This document shows positions 1 through 11,544 of a DNA stretch of 64,000 nucleotides, one piece after another; position 1 is the first letter of the stretch, and each line of letters opens with the position of its first letter. The notes beneath the pieces were generated by a model that worked only from the letters and a program-made list of their open reading frames with translations, did no database searches and was not told the origin of the DNA. The stretch is taken from assembly GCA_034509425.1 (NCBI GenBank), contig JAVTVJ010000347.1:1364001-1428000 (forward strand), written 5' to 3'. Origin of the DNA: Eopsaltria australis (Eukaryota > Chordata > Aves > Passeriformes > Petroicidae). The position numbers were made by a program, and so were the translations under genes.

Positions 1-12
1 TTATAACTTGCC

Positions 13-345
13 TCACACCAGAGGACTTCCCCCACAGACACAGGGACTGCCCCACAGACATGCAGAGCCCCCCCAGCAGCAAGCCCAGCCCATGCAGCAG
101 TTCCAAACCTTCAGCGGGGGCTGCGGCACATCCAGCACCCGCAGCTCCTCCGCGACCCGGCCACTCTCGCTGGGGAAGCTGCCTGCTGCTGAGACAGGGG
201 GCTGCACCTTGGGGTTAGATCCTGGAAGAGGCTTCCCTTTCACTGCCAACTTGTGCTTTTCTTGAAGTGCTGCTCTGGTATTTCTCTGATCTCGCATGCT
301 ATCGTTGCTGTCAAAAAGGCTGCCGGAAAACTTGGAAATAGGTTC
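13..345 (-). CDS. Putative next (possibly terminal) exon of the same unidentified gene
   Basis: The acceptor TTTATCTTTAACCCTCAG precedes GAACCTATTTCC, in phase 0 to match the donor of the exon at 2504-2707. The open frame then runs EPISKFSGSLFDSNDSMRDQ and on through a Lys-rich part (EKHKLAVKGKPLPGSNPK) to SGRVAEELRVLDVPQPPLK, and finally a Cys/Trp/Gly-rich stretch to TGA at 13-15. The first half looks like protein; the Cys-rich end looks like read-through into non-coding DNA. The true exon may end earlier, for example at AAG|GTGCAG, which would place its end at 208 after 46 codons, again phase 0. No family was recognised. Confidence 0.42.
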   Translation of the reverse strand, partial: EPISKFSGSLFDSNDSMRDQRNTRAALQEKHKLAVKGKPLPGSNPKVQPPVSAAGSFPSESGRVAEELRVLDVPQPPLKVWNCCMGWACCWGGSACLWGSPCVCGGSPLV

Positions 346-2503
346 CTGAGGGTTAAAGATAAAAAAGGTAAACACAGAAGCAGCAAGGAGAATCTGAAAC
401 ACAGACTTTACCTGTGCTAACATGAATTTGTTCCTCACTCTCATGTTGCTGTATGATAGAATTTGTTCCACTGAAGACAAAACTGGAACTTCACAGCAAA
501 CATACAAAGATTTCTTTTACCATTATTTCTCTGGGCATGTTTTGCCCTCAACACGGGGGTTGAAATTGTGGGAACAGGGAGAGGACTGGGATTTGTATAG
601 CCTTTCACTAGATTCCCTGGCATGCACAAGCACACATAATACACATATATCCACATGTGCATAAGTCCTGCAATGCCCTGTGAAAATGGCAGAGCATGAG
701 AACAAGACCATTCTGGGCAGCCTCTGGCAGATCTGTAGCACTGAATCCACTGTTTTGGGGAAAGGAACACACACAAGGCAAAGGAAAGATATTTCCATAC
801 AGAAAATAAAACATTTCTCATACTTCCTCAAAATTCACATTCCACTTTTGGGAGCATAGGTGTGAGAGGGAAGGCAAGCCCCTACCTTGCATCTATATAT
901 CTAAGACTTTGTTTCAGCCATTGGATTGACTTTAGTTGCAATTGGCAGTGAGTGGAGACCTGCAAACTTAAGTGATTCAGGAGTCCTCTGGAAATGGAAC
1001 CTCAAAGGTGATGCATACTAAAGCCTACTCTGAAGCCTGACTCTAGGGTGGACCTACTCTGAGAGGCAGTGAGGAGCTCACAATGTCACCCTGTGCTTAG
1101 CTAAACCACAAGGGCTCAGCAAAGAGAAACACACTATTAAAACACTCCCACCAAACAATTAAAGCTTCAAACAAGTTTGGCTGCAAAATGTAGTGATGTG
1201 TTTCAGTTATCAGTTATTCCTGGCAAAGGGTTAAATAAAATTCAGACACAATGCCCAAATTCTGTTCACGTTTTATGAATGCTTTATTTATATTAGCTGA
1301 TTTTTGCTCCCTAATTTGATGAGTTAAGGTCAAATCAGACCTTTCATATTGCACAAATCCTTCTACCTTCTGTTGGCAGTAAAATGATGCAGCAAATACA
1401 CACCAACACCTCTGATAATAAGCCCCATAAGTGTTTTTCTAAGCTTGGAGATTTAATACCAGAAAAAAAGCAGTGGCATTACCTTGAACAGCTGTGCAGA
1501 ACCCCACTGGACACTTTATTTTTCAATCTATATTGGCGCTTTCCCACAATCTCTTTTTGTGTGGGATGGAAAGAAGCATTGCCAACCCCAGGGAAAGCAT
1601 ACCAGGCAGGATTGCTTCCTATTTTCACTTAAAAGGGAATTTGCTTAGCTTTAACTCACATAAAACATTCATTACCTTTTTTCTCTTGAGAGAGATTTCT
1701 CTTTACACTGCCGGGCTGACTAACACAGACATGTCTGCAGTGCTGTGGTGCTGTGGGTGCCAGGGAGGAAGGCCATGAGCAAGAGCAAGGACTGTGGGCT
1801 GGAGGAGGGGACACACCAGCAGCACTCACAGGGGCTAGGAAGGAACCAGAGGTCCTGGAAGAGGAGCGGGAGCCCCAATTCCTCCCTCATCTCCCAGCAA
1901 ACATCAGGAAGGATGGTGAGCAATGCCCTGAAAGAGAAAGGCTGCAAGAGTGCAATCACAACCTCCTTTTTCCAGGCCAGGACCAAGAGCACAGCCAGGC
2001 TGCAGCACAGGTGACAGACACCTGGCAGGCACAGGCTGGAGAAACTACAGCAGGCAGGGGCTCACAGATGTCAGCATCCTGGAAGAGCACCACCCAAAAC
2101 AAATATGCAGTGGAGGAGCACTGCAATCTCACTTTTCTACCATCCAGGCCCAGGGAGATGCTGAGTCCCAAGTGCTGCCAACAACCTACTTACCGAAAGA
2201 GATGAAGGGAGGTTGGTAACCGGGGATATAAGTAGGAGTAACGTAAAAAACGTGTCTCATCTTTGCTCAGGTTACTCAACCTGAAAGTTGAACTGTACTC
2301 TTGAGGCTTGGATGGATGAATTGTAAGCAAAGTAAAGGAATAAAACATTGAACATAGCTCTGTACCCTCTGCACAAGCAAGGACATGAGAGTATAAGCAG
2401 TGCGGGTCCCACAAATGCAAAGTGCTCCACTGCACAAGCGCTGCGAGCAGCTGTAGCCTCTTCACAGACACACACTGTCACTCCCAATTTCAACACTACT
2501 TAC
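346..2503 (-). other. Probable intron between the two unidentified exons
   Basis: Bounded by GTAAGT at the 2503 end and CCTCAG at the 346 end in minus-strand reading. From about 1745 to 2205 the sequence is GC-richer and open in several frames on both strands, the longest 150 codons on the plus strand. That plus-strand frame shows no recognisable domain. Nothing else supported. Confidence 0.45.
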
Positions 2504-2707
2504 ATCATCAGGATCCTCGAGTTCCTCTGCTTCTTCCTCAGGACTGATCCTTCCTTCCCTCCATTTTCCATTAGCAGAGCTGAATTTGTACAGGTTACCA
2601 CCATGAAAACCTTCCTTTCCTTTCAACGAGGCACAGCGAGACCCCTGGGAGCTCCAGTTATGGCCACTGTACAGTTTAGGAGACTTGGGAAGCCACTTAA
2701 TAGAGTC
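2504..2707 (-). CDS. Putative internal exon of an unidentified gene downstream of LRRC1
   Basis: A 68-codon open stretch on the minus strand with strong splice sites. The acceptor is a T-rich tract ending CTTTCCCTCAG before GACTCTATTAAG. The donor is GATGAT|GTAAGT. Phase is 0 at both ends. The peptide starts Asp-Ser-Ile-Lys-Trp-Leu-Pro-Lys, is basic and Ser/Gly-rich in the middle (GGNLYKFSSANGKWREGR), and ends in an acidic run (SPEEEAEELEDPDD). No domain was recognised. In mammals MLIP follows LRRC1 in the same orientation, so position suggests MLIP or a lineage-specific gene, but I could not match these residues to MLIP. A first exon should lie at higher coordinates, before 11.5 kb; I could not identify it. 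Confidence 0.55.
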
Positions 2708-5700
2708 CTGAGGGAAAGAGGACATTAAAAAAAAGGCAATGAATAGATTTTAAGAAAGCAATTGAGGGATGTAAGTGCAGAAACTGCCTGGCAAGTTCTG
2801 CAAGATATCTTAGATTCTTGTAAATATTGTGTTTCCCTTTTTTACGTTTAGAAGTACCTTCAGCCCCAGAGAGACACTTTGCCAGTTAATGGGCATTACT
2901 GGGGATACAAAGAGCAAGCAAAGGCTGCTGAAAACAGTTGGAAGCCTTTAAGGACTTGTAATAGCATGGGACCAAGCCTACCTTCAGCATCGTAAAGAAG
3001 AATTAATGATCGACAACAGTCTTCAATAAAGTGTACTATTAAGAAAACAAACAAGAGTACTTAGACCTTTTGTGAACATCTCATGTCATGACCTGAGTTA
3101 AAAAGCACTATTAAGTCACTCCCCTCTTCATTATTCATTAAATAAAATGTTTCATTTGTTGAATGGTATCAATAGAAAGCACAACACTTAATTGATCTTT
3201 TAAGGATTGCTGATATTCAAAGTGATTATAGTTCAGTTATCCCAAAATGCCCATTTGCATCCAAAAATACTCCACCTTTCTCACTCATACACAGAAGTTT
3301 ATACAATCAGGTTATGTCTAGTTTGCCTGTGTAGCTAAATTTCACTGAATTTTAGAAGAAATTTTTCAAAGTAACCTTTATCTTTCTTTGAAGCTTTCTT
3401 TTTATCTCACTTCTGCATTTTCTTACCATGATACAAATCCCATGGCAAAAAGCAGTCTGACGTCAAACAAATAAGATACATCAATGGAGAAAACAAACTA
3501 ACAAGAACCATTTTTAAGAAGCTTGTGGTGGGGGGCAGTCAGAAGCACACGGTGACTTTCACATGTTTTAACAAATATTTGATTCAGATTTTACAGTTCT
3601 TTAAGTTTCCATCTTCGTTTTTAAATGCAGAATGGTTATGTTCACACACACACACACAGAGATATATTGCTGCTACCAGCAACCCAGATGTCACCATCTC
3701 TACAAAATCAAAGGTTGAGAAAGACAAGGAGATAGGAAAAGATTGTTCATGCTGGACACACTGATTCATCTTCAGCTGCCAAAGAAGGTCCCCTTGGGAT
3801 TCTTCATTTGTTTTCAGTTTTAGGATAGCTGAAAACACTAGGAAATGGAAATGGACAGTATCCCAGCATCTCACTGGAAAACACCATAGACCTTTCTGTG
3901 AGTCTTGACAAGATGATAACCCCAACACAGGATTATTTGTATGGTACAGGGAAGGCATGATTGTTCTCTGCAGGAAATTTGCTGTTAAACCACATTTCGA
4001 ACTGCACTGACACCCAGTGATATCACTATTTGCTGATCAACAGTCCACATTTCTGGTTATTCTAAACCACATTGCTCAGGACACTGAAGCTGATTGTCAA
4101 TTTAGTTGATCAATGGGAAAGCAGCACAAACAACCACGACACAGCAGTGGCTCCGCTTCCTACTGACAGTTCAAAACACAAGGCAGGATATTTCCTGATA
4201 CTTCTTCACACTCGTCTTGAATAAGAAAACATAAGGTACCCTTAAACAGAAACTTTGCTTTCTGTGAATATTAACTAGGTGGTCAGCAATTCTAATCAGA
4301 CAGATAAACAGTGCACTAGGTGAAATTGTTTGCTATTGGCTTGGACTTCTGTATTTCAGGATAGCTAATATGACATCTCTCAATATTCACAGTATTTCAA
4401 GACAGCTTAAATCCTTGTCAACTTTTAAGCTCATTAGGAAGTCATAAAGCAATTTCACTCTAAAAATAAACATGGGTACAGTGAAGCATTTAACTTCTTC
4501 CAAGGAAACATCTCATTGATGTTTAACCCTGATCCCTAATCCTAAACAATAGCTTCTCAAATTCAGCCTGCCAAATTCTTTGAAACCCGTAAAGGGCTAT
4601 TGCCTCAAAGTAACAAAACGATATTTCAAATTAAGCTTATGCTGACAATCCCTTCATCATTTCAGCCATACACCCAGCTGCAGTGGCAGTCTCCTGCATG
4701 CACAAGGAGCAAGGTGATGAACATGAGCAGATTTTACATCCCTATGCCTCCTGCAGTTCAGCTGGGAACACCGAGCTACAGGGCACTCCTGCTCCCTGTC
4801 TGCCTCCTCCTATGGCAGGATGCTTTTCCTCCTGCTGATACACAGCTGTAAGGAAAATTCAGTACCTGTTTAACACCTGTAACCCAAGAAATTTTAGTCT
4901 TTAATATTCTTGATCTACAATACTACAAAGTAAAATAGAAACAACAGAACAATTCTGGTGAAGAATTTTCACCAGGTCTACGCAGTACTGTGGATAGCAT
5001 TATCTTTATGAAAGCAGTCTCATGATTTGGTTGTATCAATAGCAAAAGATGGAATGGAACAACCAGAAATGCCTTTTAGTCTACATTTGCATGTACCTGC
5101 TATACACAAAACACCACATGAATTATACTTTCACAAAGTAAAATGGAGAAACCAAGCCAATGAATGCTACTGCTGCAAGTACAGGCTAATATTATTTTGC
5201 AAACAAATCTTAATCCTCAATTGCTTTTTACAACTTGATCCTTTTTGATGAAAGAAGAGGGCGATGGAAATAAGATAGTGAACTCAACCACTCAGTCTAA
5301 ATTTTGTTTTCCCTGCCAAAAATAAAACCAATTCCTTATTCTGACGTATTAATGAAAATTGCTTTAGATGGGCAAGAAGCTTCCATCACCCCTCAAGGTA
5401 GTTTAGGTAACAGACAGTAGATTTGGATTCCAAAAATGAAGCCCTCTTTAAAAACTTCCAGTAATTTATAAGCTCATTCTCATTTTATTAAATACTATCG
5501 GACCATGCTTTGAGACAGGAGGCTACTGGCAAATATCCTAATATGAAGAAAGAAAAATCAGTTCTCCTTACAGAATTTTACAGATTATAATTGGTCTTCT
5601 TATTACACAGGTAGAGTAGAGTTTGAAAGCTCTTTCTTGTGTTTCATATGTGGGGAAGCTAAGACCCAAAAAGATTAAAAACATGATTGGTTTCAGTCAT

Positions 5701-8039
5701 TACTAGCAAACACAAAGCAAGATGCACATAGATTTACATTTTCTTAAAAGTAACTGGAATGAAACAAAGAAGGCAAATTCTGTACTTAGGACTTTAAGCT
5801 TCGTGGGTATGTGGGTGGTGTAACACTGATGTTTTGTAAATGCAGAAGTGTTTGGAGGGAGAAAATATTTATCAGCCTAGCAGTTATTACGTTCCATGGA
5901 AACACATTTTTCTTCTCCCTTCACAGTTAATGATCCTAACTGAATGGTAATGGATCATTCTGCTTCAGTATTTCACCAGCAAGTCAAGTGATGTGTTTAC
6001 CTCCTTTCAACATGTTTTTCATCTTTTCAAAGGCAGTCTCTCCATAACACAACTACTGCTCCATATCATAGCCCTGAACGTTAAGAGGAAAAATTCTTCT
6101 CATAAAGCACAAAGTGTCTACTCTGATGAGATCTCACTAAGAGGTGCCCTAGAGAAGGAACTTCCTCCAGGAAAAAAAGGTGTGCAAATGCTATGTATCA
6201 CCCTAGAACATTCTGGCAAATGAAAGAGAATCCAAAACAGCCTAACAATAAAAGCCAAGATATGAAAGCCACCCGTGTCTCTGAAGCACCATACTGAAAT
6301 TACAGTGACAATGTAACACCCTGCTTACAGCCACAGCCTGGTCTCCACTGGCAAGTAGAATCCTAGGAGTTACCGAGAACATTTCAATGGTCATACACCT
6401 GCTACTACAACTCAACTCAAAACCCCACACACACATTCTCATCTATTTTTCTATTACAAAGATGATTTGCTTAAATAGCACAATTATGGGAGAAAAAATG
6501 TTTTAAAAGATGCATTTCCTAGAACATAAACACTTTTCTGCTTCGAACTACAACTATACATAACACATTCTACTAATCAAAAACTATTTCAGACTCATTC
6601 CCTTTTTAAAGTACAAAGACTATTTCTAAGCAAGCTTTGTGTAATTCACATGAAACAAAAGCTGAACAAAATGCTGCTGAAACAAAGGCATCCTTGAATA
6701 TGCTTCTACTGGAGGAGAGGCAATGTAAAAGCTGCCTGAACTGACTATGGAAGCAAGCCTTATGCACTTTGCTAGCAGTAGATACACAACTTAATTTCAA
6801 ACTCAGATATTCAAGTATTAACTATCCAGATAAGATTTTTTAATTTCCTGAAAATATAATCTTAAAAAATTGCAGTAGGTAATCCTAAAAACATTCACTA
6901 TGCAAATGCAAATTCAGACTTGAAGTTTTCTACCCTTCTGAATGAAGAAAAGTCATCAGTAATATTCAAACAAACCTTTTTGCTAGCTAGTTTGGATTTT
7001 GTTCTGGTTTTAAGTTGCTTAGTGGATGTCCATGATGCCATTAACAAACTATAAAGATATTCACTAGTGTTTATAATCATGTAGTCATGTACTGCCCTGT
7101 TTAATGTTCCAGAAATATGGGACAATCCTATCTCCTATGAGCTACTTCAGAATGATTTAAAGCAGACGATTTATTTTGGGGTTGAGTAAAACTGGCAAGT
7201 TACTGATCAGAGAATCAGACTGTTTCCATCATAAGTACATTCCCATAACTTGCCCAAGTTTGCTTCAGGAGCAAAAGAAGAAAGTTTTAGTTGGACACAA
7301 AACTAATTAAACACTTCAAAGTCCTTTCTCTGCATACTGGGGATGCTTACAAACTGAAGTCCAAGCTGCTGATGCTTTGGTGGTATTTCCAAGCTCTGTG
7401 TGCATTTGTGGATCTTGAGGAAAGTTACTGCAGTTGGCACTGGTCTTCCACAGTGAGCACTGCTGACATATTGTGGCTGGATGTTACCTCCAGCTGCACA
7501 TCAGAGATTTCAGCCAGGACAACATTCCCCAGCAACAGATGAGCACATCAGAGAAACAGTGCCAAAAGTTACTGTACATCAGGTGTCCACTTCCTGGTAT
7601 TAATGCCAAGGGAGGTTTGCTAAAACCCTTCTCTGAAACATCATTGAGGAGCCACAGAGTTCTCTCCATGGACAAAAGTGATGCTGTTAGTTTCAGGAGA
7701 GGTTTTCTCCTGGAAAAAGATAAGCTACTTGTTAAAATCTCAGTTTTTGGACTAATAACAACTGTGTTTAGAGGTAAACACCCTGAACAGGTTACAAACC
7801 AGACTGCCATGAACCCTTGCTCCTGAAGTTAGCACACAGCCCAGCTATACTCCCTGAGCTTCTTCCTCAAAGCCCTCTGCTCAGGGAGAACCCATGACTG
7901 ACCAGCCCACTGCCACAAGAACTGCACAAGAGGGAATAAAATAAACAGTGTCTCCAACACCCACCAGAAGAGGAGACAGGATGGCTCCTGCAAAGCAGCT
8001 CACAGAGTTGTCCTCACATCAGGCATATACTACCCACTT

Positions 8040-8062
8040 AAAAAAAAAAAAAAAAAAAAAAA
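8040..8062 (+). repeat. Long poly(A) tract, possible retroposed-transcript tail
   Basis: Twenty-three consecutive A residues. About 100 bp before it lies GGAATAAAATAAA (near 7932-7944), and before that some 450 bp of moderately GC-rich sequence open in more than one frame. This resembles the 3' end of a reverse-transcribed message, but the signal-to-tail distance is longer than usual and no parent gene or target-site duplication was recognised. A plain mononucleotide repeat is as likely. Confidence 0.4.
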
Positions 8063-10941
8063 TCACATTCTTCATTCAGCTGGTAGAATAATGATTATAG
8101 TCCTGACTTTATAATAAAACAGGGAGGCACTGTTCCTCTGAAAATTTTACAATTGCTTCAGGAGGAAGGGAACACCCAAAGCTGTTACTGATAATCAAGA
8201 CCAGCTTTTGTCATATGCCCTGACAGCAACCCAAGCACAGAAACAGATTTGTGTGTTTGTCAGAAACTGAAGATGGTAAATACTTTTATCAAGTAAATTG
8301 AAAAACTGAAGTAATTTTATTTTCTGGAGTCAAGGCGAATAATGGTGATGAATTCTCCATTAACAAAAGGTCTAGAAATTTCTAATAATTAGTGTGCTCC
8401 TGTCGCAGTGGGAGGCAGACATTTACAGCAATACAGGATACTATCAATCAATATACTAAAAAATGCACTTTTAATAAAATTAAATTCCTATCATCACTAC
8501 TCTCTCTTAAAAGCTGAAATTATGAGCTGCAAGTAGTGAAACCTGTTAAGTTAGATAATCAGCAAAAAGCTGCTCCCAGCACTAGTAAAGCATCAGTGCT
8601 AGACAAGAAGCAGGCTGAGCAGGACACAAACAAGTCACTTGCTGGAAAGAACAGCATTATGCAAGTTTCCAGTACACACTTCCCTACAATACGCTGATTT
8701 TCAAAAATATGGAACTTAAGCCAGAAAAACAATCTTAACACATAAATTACATGAAAGTTGTGGGAAAAGCCTGGAGCAACACACAGGGGATGGAAAAATC
8801 CATTGCTACACTAACTACAATAGCACAAGAATGCCTTTTTTTCTTCCTATTCTTTTAAGACTAGGAATTGTGACTTTGAATTAAGAGAACTTGTATACAG
8901 TAACTGGCAGGTTAATATTAAATCCACTCCACCACTATGGTCAGTTGATTTTCCCTGGTTACCCGTTTATAGTTAATAAAGCATGCAAATTTTGTAGCCT
9001 CTTTGCATTAAACCCACCTCTCAAAAGACTAACAAAGTAAAGCAGGAAAAATTTATAGAGAAAAAAGTCATAATCATATGCACTACTCAGGCTCCTCACA
9101 GCATCAGCAAGAGAAAAAAAAAAGGGACTGGGAAGAGAGGGCTCGTGCTTTCAAGGACAGACATTGCTTCATCAGAACATGTGTCATCAGCTTTTTCTGG
9201 CTATAAAACACAGTTAAAGCTGCCTGGAATGTTATTGCTGCTGTTGGGAGAAGTGTACCTCAACCACTCTATAAAATGGCACGCACGTGGATCGCTCAAG
9301 AGATCAGAGGGACTTCTGAGGTCTAGGCTGATGGAGGTTTGATCAAGTAGAATGACATGCAAATCACTCTGAACTAGTATTAGGCGATAGAGACGGTAGC
9401 CACTTGTCTCTGTTTGCACAGAGAGTATCCAAGCATCTTGTCAGCCCTGAAAAACAACACTTCATCTGCTCTTATTCCATGCCACCGGCAGCTGTTGCCA
9501 TACCTCAAGGTGTACATGGAAATTACACTTACTGCCAGACTCAAACACTACACTACCTTGTACACCCTGCTGAACTACCTGCAACAGAGCAGAATCTCAA
9601 ACTGCCTCACCAAAAAGCATAAATCAAAGACATTAACAAGACACAGTGCTACACAGTATTAGTGTAGAAGACTGAAAAATACACCTCCTCTTTAATCTCT
9701 CCCCAGACACTGACTGAAAAAACGTAACAAAAATCCAGACTTCCACGACATAGGTTAACAAAGTGGAGATAGATGGCAGTGAAAAGCAAGGCATGCCAAC
9801 ACTCCTCTGGGGATAGTAGCTGGTTGGTCTGACGACGGACTTCAGCTCCTCTAACCTCTCATTAAGCAATTGTTGGAGTCTAGTCTGAGCTCAGTCTATT
9901 TTCTTTTACAAATGAGTGGAGGCAAACACCTTCAATATGCAATTCATACCACCCATCTGTGGCTGAGATGACCACAAGGAAATGATACCAGCCACCCTTG
10001 GGTGCAGGAATGCGAAACTCCCAAATGAAGGCAGCCAGCCTGGATCACCCACTTATTTATCTGTAGCCAGAGAAACCACAAAAAATATTCCTTCCACTAC
10101 TACCAAAAATTTTTTTTTTAAATCACCAAAGGAAAAAATACTGACTGCTGACCAGATAATTTGTGCCAATGTGGATGCAGCAAGTAGTGCTTGTCCTGTG
10201 GTGAGTTTGTGGGCTGCAGCAGTCTCCACCAGCCTGCTGGAATGTACAAAAAGCAACTGCCGAGCAACACAGAGCATATCACAGAGCTGCAACAAGATTT
10301 ACATCTTGTTCCGACTGCAGCAGGACAGAGTGGGTGCACAAGGGCAGTTAATTATTTTCATCTGGTGACATGTCAGGCAAGGCCCAAATGCAGGCTCTAC
10401 ACATTCATCTTGCTGATGGAGCAGACACTAAAAACAAAACAAGCCACAGCCTCCAAATGAAAAACTGGCATTACAGAGTCTTGCTGCCTTTGGCTTTTTT
10501 AGGAACTGTCTTTTTTAGGAACTTCTTTTCATCTCAAATGGGTTTGTTGCGGTTTACTTGGACTCTGGGTACAGGGTTTTTCCTACATTTTTAAACTTTT
10601 GTTGTGTTGATTCCAGTAAGTACTTTAAAAAGAAAATTCTACCCAAGGCTGGAGTCAGCTGTACCAAAACCTGATTTTCTTTTTGGTTTTATTTTAACAG
10701 CAGCTTACCAAGAATAACCAGGGGAACTCTCCCTTGGGGAGAATAAAACTGCACTACCACTGAACTGACCTAACACCCACAAACCTCCAGCACTCTCCTG
10801 CAAAGAAACCACATCTTGAAGCTTAAATGAGGAATCTCTGGGATGAGAAATGAAAACTAATGTATTTTGCCAGGTTAGATTTGAATACTTGCAGATGGAT
10901 TGAAACACCTACTTGTTCAGTATCAAAAAGACAGCAAAAAG

Positions 10942-10961
10942 AAAGCTTTTATAAAAGCTTT
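10942..10961. repeat. Perfect 20-bp palindrome
   Basis: AAAGCTTTTATAAAAGCTTT equals its own reverse complement. It lies about 0.55 kb past the probable LRRC1 3' end and contains two HindIII sites (AAGCTT). AT-rich palindromes of this size can arise by chance in such sequence; no role is known. Confidence 0.7.
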
Positions 10962-11512
10962 GAATGAAAATTTAAAGAGTTAAACTACGAAATTATCACA
11001 TATTGCAGGTATTAATTTGAACACAAGTTATGACCTCCCAGATCTCCTCCTTTTCCATCTTCTCCCAGATATCCTCATACAACCAACTCTTACTGGAAAA
11101 AATGTTCAGTGGAAGAAGGAGCATAGTTAGCCAAACAAAACTTCAGGTCTTTCATTTTGTTGAAATTTGGGTTCATTGCATTAGCTAACACTAAATACGT
11201 GACATTTTTGCTCTGTACCTTAAGTCCCTGTACAGAAGTAAGCCAGTGGTCTTTGTCAGCTCATGGCACATACAGAACCCAGAGACATCAACATCAGTCT
11301 TTATCAGGCTTTTGCAAAATTGTTATTTACTGAATTCAACTCAGGTAATACTTACCTTTATAAATAAATCAGAACTCACAGATTTAATAAGAGCTTGAAA
11401 TCAGCATTGGACAACTGAAGTGCAACACAGTAACAATGATAGTATTAATTCATAGATACTTTAATTGCTGGTTTAATGATACATCACATCTACTGAAGCT
11501 TTTAAAGATGTT

Positions 11513-11518
11513 TTTATT
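11513..11518 (-). promoter_or_regulatory. Poly(A) signal AATAAA, probable LRRC1 3' end
   Basis: Canonical AATAAA on the minus strand, about 1.04 kb after the LRRC1 stop. It is the first perfect hexamer in that direction. GT-rich sequence (GTAGATGTGATGTAT) follows some 20-35 nt further on, as expected of a downstream element. A perfect hairpin sits two bases before it. Confidence 0.6.
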
Positions 11519-11520
11519 AT

Positions 11521-11544
11521 GGTTTTATAAATTTTTATAAAACC
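11521..11544 (-). repeat. Perfect 11-bp inverted repeat (hairpin) beside the poly(A) signal
   Basis: The 24 bases form GGTTTTATAAA, a two-base centre, and the exact reverse complement TTTATAAAACC. In the LRRC1 transcript this would fold as a stem of about 10 bp closed by a short loop, ending two nucleotides before AATAAA. The symmetry is directly visible; any effect on 3' processing is inference. Confidence 0.8.

Larger units (their letters stand above)
2708..11494. other. Region between LRRC1 3' end and the unidentified exons
   Basis: Mostly unique AT-rich sequence with no supported gene. It may include upstream introns or the promoter of the unidentified minus-strand gene. Contents noted: a (CA)n run near 3644-3657, a long A tract at 8040-8062 and the 20-bp palindrome at 10942-10961. 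I saw no clear CR1 copy here. Confidence 0.5.

Noticed and set aside
1753..2205. 150-codon plus-strand frame near the left edge
   Set aside because: Glu/Gln/Pro-rich, open in several frames and on both strands, and antisense to a probable intron of the unidentified gene. Not recognised as a protein or repeat family.
9633..9869. 78-codon minus-strand frame considered as an upstream exon of the unidentified gene
   Set aside because: No convincing donor in phase 0 to join the acceptor at 2707, and no family resemblance.
10705..10908. 67-codon minus-strand frame ending at a GTAAGC donor-like site, considered as a first exon
   Set aside because: The donor would leave a phase that does not match the phase 0 acceptor at 2707, and the peptide is not recognisable.
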